From Lamellibrachia columna (Eukaryota > Annelida > Polychaeta > Sabellida > Siboglinidae): a DNA stretch of 64,000 nt. The stretch is taken from contig OY759271.1 in the NCBI GenBank assembly GCA_963662155.1, positions 12,404,898 through 12,468,897 of the forward strand, given 5' to 3'. Positions 48,801-59,617 of this stretch are shown here, in pieces (position 1 is the stretch's first letter; the number at the start of each line of letters is the position of its first letter). A model generated the notes under the pieces. That model was not told the origin of the DNA and did no database searches. It was given only the letters and a program-made list of their open reading frames with translations. The position numbers and the translations under genes are program-made.

Positions 48801-51800
48801 AAATTCTGCAACCGAAATACCCCATGAAAACTACACTTAAAGGAACAAATATTGGGGATGGCATACCTGGTCTACCATACAAGTTACACTTTGTGCACTC
48901 TATGTGTGATTAGGGGATTGTCTTAGCTACAAAACAGCTCATGTTTTAATGAACTGAACTTACTTACTTACTTAATCCTCTTGGACCCTTCAGGAGCATA
49001 GGGCGTCAACCATGTTTCTCCACCTCACTCTCTTCTGGGCTAGAGCTTTGGCCTCTTGCCAGGTGACCCCCACTTTATCAAGATCTTATAGTGTGGAGCG
49101 TCTCCAGTTGATATTTGGCCTTCCTTGTCTTCTCTTTCCTTGTGGGTTATAGTGCAGTGCTTGTTTGGTTGTATTTGTTGGATCTTTTCTGAGTGTGTGG
49201 CCAATCCAGCTCCATTTTCTCCTCTTGATTGTAGTGCTTATTTCTTCCTGTTTGGTTTTCTTCCAGAGCTCTTTATTTGATATTTTGTTAGGCCACCATA
49301 CCTTAAGGATGTATCGGAGGCGACTGTTGATGAAGACTTGGAGTTTGTTGTTGAGAGACTGAGTAGTTTTCCACGTTTCACAGCCATAGAGAAGAACTGG
49401 TTTAACGTTGGTGTTGAAAATGCGGATCTTAGTTTTTATGGATAGTTGGGAAGAGAGCCATACAGGGCGTAGGGTTCTGAAGGCATGGCGAGCTTTATTG
49501 ATGCATAGCTCCACATCTTTGTCAGCTCCACAATTTGTACTGATGTTGCTCCCGGGGTAGATGAAGTCTTGTACTTCCTCAACGGTACCACTTTCTAGTG
49601 AGATGGGTTTGGAGGATCTGCTCTTTCATCACCTTTGTCTTTCCCACATTGATCTTAAGACCCAGTTGGCTGCTTTTTTCTTGAAGTTTTTCTGTTTTTT
49701 GTTGCATGTGTTTATGGGTTTCTGAGAGTAGTGCTAGATCATCTGCAAAATCCAAGTCTTCTAGTTGAACAAGTTCCACTGGATCCCAGTACGATGGTGT
49801 TCTGTGGATCTTTTCATTGTCCAGTCTATGGCTATCAGAAAGAGCAGTGGAGATAGCAAGCAGCCCTGTCGTACTCCAGTTCCAATCTGGAAGCCTTCTG
49901 AAACTTGTCCATTAAAGATGACATGACCAGTGAAACCTTCGTACATGTTCTTTATTAGGGTTACAAATTTTGTGGGTAAACCATAGTGCCTCAGGAGCTT
50001 CCATAGAACTGTCCTATCTATACTATCGAATGCTTTTTCGAAGTCCACAAAGTTTATGTAAAGGGAGCTCTGCCATTCAATGCATTGTTCAACGATAATC
50101 CTGAGTGTAGCAATGTGATCTGTGCAGGATTTATCCTTTCTAAAGCCAGCTTGTTCCTTTCTTAGCTTCTTGTCAACTGTTTCTTGTATCCTATCCAGGA
50201 TGATACGGCAGAGAATTTTACTGGGCACTGAGAGAAGCATGATCCCTCTCCAGTTCTTACATTCACTGAGGTTGCCTTTCTTGGGGATTGTAACTAGCAT
50301 ACCTGTCTTCCATTCAGTTGGTATTTCCTCTTTATCCCAGATCTCATTTAGCACGCTGTATAAAACGTCTGTGGTGGCCCCAATATCAGCTTTTAAGACA
50401 TCAGATGGTATATTGTCAATTCCAGGTGCTTTGCCTAGCTTCAGCTTTTTGATGGCTCTCTTGATCTCCTCTTTGGATATCCTACCACAATTAATGTTAA
50501 GGTCTTCATTTGTTTCCTCAATGTCTGGGATTGAATCTGGTGGAGGCTTATTCAAGATATCTTGGAAATATTCTTTCCAGCGTTTAACTGTAGAGATTCC
50601 TTAGTGAGAAGGTTTCCCTGTTTGTCCCTGATGGGGCGACTAGTGCTCTTGTTCTTCCCTGCTAGCTGTCTGATGATCTTGTATAACTCTCTGGAGTTGT
50701 TTTGCCTAGCTGCGATCTCAGCCTCATTTGCTAGTTTTTCGACATATGTTTTCTTGTCCCTCTTTGTTTTCTTTTTAACTGTTTTGTTTCTTTCCTGGTA
50801 ATTCTGCTGCAGTTTTTTTTTCCTTGTGTCATCTGCTTCCTTGTTGAGTTTCATTTTAGTCTCCCTCCTTGCCTCAATAGCTTCCCAGGTGTCGTCTGTA
50901 ATCCAGTCCTTTCTCCTAGCTTCCCAGCAGCCTAGGACTTGTTCACAGGTGTCTGTAATTGCATTCTTGCATCTTGTCCACTTTACATCAATGTTTTTTC
51001 CCTCTTCCAATTCTTGGAACCTGTTTCGTAGTGTGATTCCCAGTTCCTGTCGTATTTTAGTATTTTGAAGTTTTCTTATCTCAAACCTTTGTACCTTTGT
51101 ACCTTGTTATCCGTCTTCTTCTTTGCTGCTAGCTTCATCCTAAATTCACCCACAAAGGTGGTGGTCGGAGTTAATGTCAGCTCCTCTTTTCACTTTGACG
51201 TCTAGAAGCACTCCTCTCCTCCATTTCTTGGTGATTGTTATGTGGTCAATTTGGTTTTCCGTCTGTAAATCTGGGGATATCCATGTGGCTTTGTGTGTAG
51301 GCTTGTGTGGAAAGAGAGTTCCTCCGATTATCAGTTCATTGAGAATACAGAAATCTGCAAACAGGATACAGTAATGGACTGATGCTTGACAACAATGCCT
51401 CTAGGTGTGGCTGCATGTCCACACTACTATATAAGGAATGGATTTGTGGCACTTGCATTAGTTACTTTTCCAGTCCTTGGGCGTCATGATGTTTGCTGCG
51501 TGGATAGTGACTGCTGGATGTCTCCTGATGGTCGCTGGTGCTGTCAGGCGGCATTTGGACCCCACTAAGGTTGCCAGGGCTCTGCAACTGCTAGAAGATG
51601 GTGAACGGGTTCGGGTGGTAGCTCGGAGGTTTGATGTGTCCCGAAGTGTAGTCAGCCGACTATGGACACTTTACCAGGAGACTGGGCAGTACACCAGGAG
51701 ACAAGGTCTAGGTCGTTTGCGGATGACAACCCAAAGACAAGACCGTTATCTCGTCATGTTGTCTGATCGCATGAGTACATCTCGATCCCTGGAAATTTAC

Positions 51801-54800
51801 TTCTGTCGTGCTACTCAAGTTCACTTAAGCAACCAGACTGTTAGGAATCGACCCCATGAGGATGGTATGAGAGCCAGACGACCTGCCACAGGCCCTATTC
51901 TCACTGCGCAACACCGTAGAGCACGATTGGACTTTGTACGTGAGCACCAGAACCGGCGGCTGCGTCATTGGACAGCAAATGAGAGCAGGTTCTCTGTGTC
52001 AACTAATGCTGACTGTAACATTGTGGAAGTTGACCGGTACAGTAGAGGTCCAGTCATGGTTTGGGTCGGAGTGTCTTTGTACGGTCGTACAGACCTGTAT
52101 GTGTTTGCCAGAGGTGGTATAACGGCTGTAAGATATCACAATGATATCCTGAAGCCTATTGTCAGACCGTATGCAGGCGATGTTGGGGATGATTTCATCT
52201 TAGTGCAGGATAATGCACGTCCCCACACAGCTCGGGTGTCCATGACCTTCCTTGAGGACGAAGGTATCACTATGATGGACTGGCCGGCTAGGTCTTCTGA
52301 CCTGAACCCAATAGAACATCTGTGGGACATGCTTTCTAGACGTGTTAGACGAAGGCCACATCCTCCAGAGAATGTACAGAACCTGACCAATGCCCTAGTT
52401 CAGGAATGGCAGGCCATACCCCAAAATGACATCAGACGAATCATCAGGAGTATGCCCCGTCGTTGCCAGGAGTGTGTAAATGCAAGAGGGGGGCATACAA
52501 GTTATTAAAAAACATTTGTGGACAATATTTTTTAGTTTGTGAAAAAATCTGTAAAAACCAGCTAATGAAAGTGCCACAAAATTCATTCCTTATATAAGAG
52601 TGTGGACACGCAGCCACACCTAGAGGCATTGTTGTCACGCTTCAGTTCATTCAAACATGAGCTGTTTTGTAACTAAGACAATCCCCTAATCACACATAGC
52701 GTGCACAAAGTGTAATTTGTATGGTAGACCAGGTGTGCCATCCCCAATATGTTCATTTAATTATTTTGTGTAGTGTATATATTGCATCAGGAGTTTGTGC
52801 ATTAATTAAGAATTCTTGGCAATTTTCTGATGCTTTGTTGTGCTTTGCCACAATAATATGTGCATTAGACATAATAGATTTACCCTATCCATGGGCCAAA
52901 ATGGATTTGTATGACTAACCAGTGTGTATTTTATTTTAAAAACCACCAATCCCTGCAGACTTTCAAAGCTCATACAGTCATTCTTTGACACAAATGTATG
53001 TGTGTTTAAAGCCAAAATTTAAAAACTTTTTAACACTTCATTTTAAACATTCATTTGTTATGTACATCTGATATTAAAAATTAACCAAATTAACATTAAC
53101 TTCACACATGTAACAAGTGCTGGGAGCTTCCGATTAGGGATTGCAATGGCATACCTATGAGCGGCTTCGACGGAGTTTGTGAAACACAATATCCGCCGGA
53201 ACTTGAGTCGGTGAGTGAAGTAGAGCATGTGTAATGGCTTCTCCCCAGGTGAGCACTCCACAAAATACTCCTGCAACAGGTGATTGGGTCAATTTATTGA
53301 AGTGGTGCAAAAACTACTGTTGAGAAAGTTTTATTATATTTCAACAATATCATCCTACAGCTAGATACACAAGCAAATTGAAGCAATTTCTACAGAATGG
53401 ATCTTAGTTATTTAGCATTATGTAACATGTTTTCTTAAATGATAGTATTACATGAAGCGGTTATGACAGATATTTCAGTAAAAATTTGCAAGCCAACCAA
53501 CCAAAAATCAAGGCTAACATGGCTAACTACATCCTTGTTGCAATTATACATAACTAACTACATCCTTGTTGCAATTATACATAACTATAGATACGCATGC
53601 TGATTACAACTCTGCAAGAAGTATATGATAATTATTTGCAAACTTTCAGAATGTCATTCTATAATTTGTTTTCTAACTGTTGTTTCTTATATGGAACTTT
53701 ATCATTTGTGTAATACGTATATGTTTGTGGATCTCAAGTCTGAATAAAGACGGTAATAATAACAATAATACCGACACACTGAAAAATGCAATTTAATTCT
53801 ATTCTGATATAACTTGCTCAACAGCAGACAGACTGTATGACAATTGGCACCAAGTCAATATGACAATAACTATAACTACCAACACATTTCTAGTAAGCCA
53901 GTTTGAAAGGCGTGTGGCTCTGCCACTGTAAAATATAGCACTTGTAAAATACAACACTTGCAACACCAAGACAAACACATCTTTTCAGAGTAGCTTTTTT
54001 ATGATATGTTGATGTGGAAATTTTTATATGCATTTATTATTATTTTATTATTATAAATATACAAAAAAAATTTTATATATAAATTATTTAGGGTAAGAGT
54101 ATATTTTAGAATATTTATTATTAGTATTGTTTTCACTATAATTAATAATATTTTAATAAGTTATGACTGCATGTATGTAGAGCACCTGATAGCAATCTTG
54201 ATTGATTGGGCATTATATAAATACTTTTATTATTATTATTATTCAGGTTGCCAACACTGGCATTATGCAGCTTACCGTGAGCCCAGCAGGGGTGGTATAT
54301 TTTCCCACAAACTCGCCCTGTGTCTTCGTCGCTGTCTGATCTCCAGGCACAATATCAGACAGTTCTTCTGCTAAAACATAATCCTTACATTCATTAGACA
54401 TTTCACAATTGTGGACAAGTATGGCATTACAAAGACAACAATCGTTAAATTATCTGCACTATCAAGCAAGCTATCCATATCAAGTTTAGACTAAAGATTT
54501 TTGTAATAATTAAATATTTCATGTTGCTCAACATATGCCTATGACATTTATAATTTAATTATAAACACGTGCAGCACTTTTTTATTTTAATATTTGCATG
54601 TAAAAATCTAACCTTCACCTGTAAATATGACAGCTTGTTTTAATATTCATAATAAAACGCAAAGGCTCATATGCCTACACCAGCACAAGCTGGTACCCTG
54701 CAGATTCACATATGCACACATGTATATTATATCAATTAAAGTAATGTTTGGAGTGACTTTGCTCATGCTCTTTGTAATATTGTCATCATTTCTGACAAAA

Positions 54801-57623
54801 GGCAAAGTTAGAATGCTTGCATGATACTGTCATATATATATATATATATTTATTTAAATATATATATATATATATATATACTGGTATATATATATATATA
54901 TATAAATATATCTATATATATATATAAGAATATATCCACAGGAATATTTCAGGCACTCATCTGCAAGATGACTTAGATGCCAAAATCACATAAATTGAGT
55001 GAAAGTGGTTTTGTGCTGTCATCAAATAGAGGTGGAGATAAGAAGCATAGACTGATGAAATAACAGTTTTCCTATCGATAGCTTAATAATGTGCACCAGA
55101 ACATACAACTGATCTTGAAAAACACAAAATGGATATAATGCGTTCTGCGAATAAACGCCTCATTTACTTTATTTCAATTTGTTTCGTCTTCCTTCTCAGT
55201 TCTTACCATTGTTAGTCGGTTGTGACTTCGGCGGCCGAGACACAACAGCGGTAAACAGCCGCGGTAGAAAGAGGTTCAACTGCTGCAGTTTTTCGGGATT
55301 CTGAGACAGGGTCGCAGAAAACAGCAACTTCTGCAGCTGACAACAACAAAATAATTTATATTTATTGTAACTGTTCACTTTACATGTTTTCCAATTCTTT
55401 CATTTACATTTATTCTAATTCTAGCTAAAACTACCACAAAAAAGCATACCATGACAACAGGTATAATTAAATTATCCATACTGCGTTATTTTACATACAA
55501 ATTTAACAAAAATCAGACACAATGCTGTTTCTTTTTAATCAAGTGTGTAAATTCAACAAGAATGATCAACTTTTTCTTAGTATCCATTTTTTTTTTCAAT
55601 TTTATGTAATGCACAACACTGAGTTATTGTTTATTTTATCCAGTGTCAATCACAATAGACATTTCGCCAAGTCAGTGCATTTTACTTCGGCTGTTTAACA
55701 CAGTAATGACAGACTGCAATAAATTAAATAACAAAAAACAAGTCCCACGGATTAGAGAACTTTCATTTTACATATCCAAGGTGTGTTTAATTTTTTTAAG
55801 AATGTTCAGTAGTTTACGTCCAACGAAACCCATAGAACGATGCCTTAAAGAGTTAGTCACAATAAACAATGTGTACCTTACCGGAATTGTCATCTTCGTA
55901 ATGCTACAAGTGAAAAGGAAGAAATATATTAATAAACAGCCTTCAGATATAACAAAGATGTATGATTAATTATTATAGGAGTAATAATTGAAATGAAAAG
56001 TAATAATAATAATAAATTAAAAAGTTGCTGGTTTTTCTTCTAAAGATAAATTTCATCACACTAGAAAAATAATTAAAATGTGCAGCTCCATAAAATTTAC
56101 AATGCATAAATATATTCAAAAAGACGCACTTGGCTGCAGTAAGCGGCCCAGGTATACTTCGAATAGTGTTGCTGATTTCATCAGACAATTGCTGCTCCCC
56201 ACTAGGGTTCATGTCTCCCTGATACACAGCCCGTTCCACTTGCATGAGCCAGTCATGTTTGATTTCGTCCATCATTCGGTCGGCTTCATCAATTACCTAC
56301 AAATACGGTCATTTGTTTTAAAACTCCATCCGCTACTGATTTAGCCTATCATAAATCCAGTTCATTGAGGTCCTAATATTTAGTGTGTGAATAGTTTAAG
56401 TTATACCTGCAGTCAGTTTAATAAAAAAAGTGTGTATTTTTTGTTCAAATCATTGAAAGAATTTAATTTAATCGTAAGTTTAATCGCCATAACCTAGGAA
56501 GAACTGTCCATTACTGAGATTAACATTGTCTAGTCCACTGGGAAACACAGTTAATATCCATCTTAAGCAAACAGTTGTACTAGTTACCAAGTCCAACTAT
56601 AATTCTTGTATTAGTTTAAAGCAGGAAGTCTGTGTCATTCTTCAGTTAGCCATAAAATACCTTTGTTACTCTCACAAGGGACAGTGCCAAATATTGCTAG
56701 TGGAGTCTTTTTCTGAAGAGGCCTTGTGACTCAAGTCAGACAGGCGGCACCAGTATTGTTGTCTGGTGCCAATTTGCAGTCTGGTTAAAGTACAACTGGG
56801 ATATTGAGCCATGGACATTGGCAGGTGATAACTCAACCTCTCAGTAAATAGTAGCCTGGTCAGTATGTCTGTCAGCATGTCTTCTAATATGGGTTAAGGA
56901 ACTACAGACAGCTGTGGACATTGTCTTGATGAGCCCAACATCAGCTCCAACTTAATCATAATTAATTAACTTAATTATAATTGACCAGAATCAATTATAT
57001 ATTCGTTCTGGTAATGTTACACTAGCTTTTAATACAATACAACTTCAAATACAATCCCTTTGAGGGTTTTTCCTACTATTGGGATTTTTCCGAGGGCAGT
57101 ATTTACCGGTATTTCCCACCCGGTAAAAACTGGGTCGGGAAAAACATGCCAACCCTGTAAGGTATACATGAGCATTCTACCATTACTAGTTTGACTCACC
57201 AGATAGCGCAGAGAATGCAGATTAAATCCATGGGTTCTGCTTATGTGGTCGACAAGTCTTCCTGGGGTAGCAATAATGATATCTACCAAACTCTGGTATC
57301 CATGGGGACTATGAAAAAAATAAGTGTTCAGCATCACAACATATTTCTGGAGAGCTACACCAGAAATTCTATTACCGGTACTCTACATGACTGGAACAAA
57401 CATGTAAATTCACTTTACCACCTGATGCCATTTCAGGGTGCTTTAAAGCTCCGTACACAATTCAATATTTGCTCCTCTCTTTGCAGAATCAATTTTGAAC
57501 AAATTCGAACCTATCTAGTATCAACTACGACATGCCACCTCGTTTGTGTAATTTAGTTCTGATGAAATCAATCATAGGTATAATTTAACAGAAATTCAGC
57601 ATAAAAAGAGGTCAAGAGGTGAG

Positions 57624-57670
<47 letters not shown>

Positions 57671-59472
57671 TATAGCTCACCTGTTGGTCTCTATATACTG
57701 TAGCATAAGGTTATTCAGTTTCGTAAATTAACAGTCAAAATCAATTCTTTGGACGATTCCAAGAAAAGTAAGCACCCTTTTATTAAACCGGCTGCACATA
57801 AGTTCAATTATTCACATACTGGAGATATAAACATCAATGAACCTGATTCACAATGGGCTAAAGAAGAGTAATAAATAAACTACTTAGCGTAACATGAAGG
57901 TTGAAAACTCACCACTTTCTCACCAAGGTACGTTGCTCGCTAACAAACGCTTTCTGAGCAACAATCAACCCTACCTGAGTAAAACAAATATCACCTGATA
58001 GAGAATGGCAGTTAAAACAGTGATCCACGTACATATGCGAGCAAGAAGAAAGTTCCAAAACTACTGTTGATATAGTGTTAGTGTTCATAGCAGATGACAA
58101 CATAACACTGCAATGATAGCATGTTCATATTAGTGTCTTATGAAGAATTGTGGAAAAAAAATTGTTTTTTTGTTTGGTAAATCCTACTTATGCGAAATAC
58201 AGAACTGAATTGGCCACATGGAGGGTTGTAAGTTAAAATTCCCTTCACTTGATAAATTCTTGTTTAAAATTTTGTAAATGTATTTCATGCACACATTTTA
58301 AAGGTTTTCATATGTAATATGTGCTTACGCTTCTCTGCTTACACCTGGCACAGATATGTGGGTGCAGATATGGCAAAAGGCGGTTTCACCTGATAGATGG
58401 AAACACAAAACCAAAACCATGTCTGGTGGAAAGGAGTCGTTAATGGCTTATGCTCCGCCAGGGATTGTATAGGTTTAAAGGGAAATAAAAGTTAAGGTTT
58501 TGGGCCTATAATAGTTACTAAAACATAACTACTGGCAACTACAATTAAGAATATCACACCAGTGGTTTGCTAGGAAAACCTTGTTGAACACTCAGAATCT
58601 TAATCTAATCTCAAAACATCAGAAGTCTAGGTGTTCTAAAAGTGTAGTCTAGGTTACCCCAGTTTCACAGAGCTGTGCATTCACTTATCGGACGGGCTGG
58701 TTAACATGCCAGCCCTCGGTCATTTGGAGAAATGACCGGAATCTCCCACTTTTATAACACATTCTATGTAAACCACTGGCGCGATATACTTAATTTTAGT
58801 TGCACATGGTTAGTTTTCATTATCCTTTTTAAGTGCCATGACTTTTGTTTCGTCTTAATGGCCTATGCTCCACCAGGGAATGAAAAGGCTTCGATCAAGT
58901 AAGTGAATATGTGGCTACCTTGAGATGGGTGCCTTTGCAATACAACTGGAAGACTTTATGAACTTGTACGGCGAGTTCACGGACAGGAAGGACTACTAGC
59001 GCCCTAACTTGACAAACTACTCTCTTCTTCAGAGTCTGCAACATAACACAAAGGAGTGATTTAAATTCAAGTCATTCAAATATATAAATGTACGTGTACA
59101 AATTCTACGTTAAGTTTACAAATTAGACTTCATGAAATAAATGGACAAGTATGCTTTGCATGCCCCAAACTAGTCTTGACTTAACACAGAAATAACTTTA
59201 AACAACTCATTCTTTGTTAACTTGAACTTCGATAATTCGAATACCCATCATAACTCGAATCATGGGTCCAATCTGGATGCAATACCTTTTGTAAACACAT
59301 AAACTCGAACACATAGATTGTTAATAAGTTAATAAAGTTATACTGTAATATTGAACATCACCCAGATGTTACACCATCCCAAATTATAGACGTTTAAATT
59401 TTTTTTATATGTAATAAAAATTACGTATATTATTGTCAATTAAAATGTTATGCTTTTGTTTTTTAACCACAG

Positions 59473-59504
<32 letters not shown>

Positions 59505-59505
59505 T

Positions 59506-59546
<41 letters not shown>

Positions 59547-59549
59547 CAA

Positions 59550-59617
<68 letters not shown>

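Larger units (their letters stand above)
48840..52757. mobile_element. Tc1/mariner element with ~190-bp inverted repeats, interrupted by a LINE
   Basis: The left end (from AAGGAACAAATATTGGGG at 48,840) and the right end (ending at 52,757) are inverted copies, each flanked by TA. The right inverted repeat is continuous (about 52,568-52,757). The left one is split into 48,840-48,959 and 51,386-51,454 by a LINE. The element fills most of the intron between DDX51 exons 11 and 12 (48,705-53,154). Confidence 0.85.
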
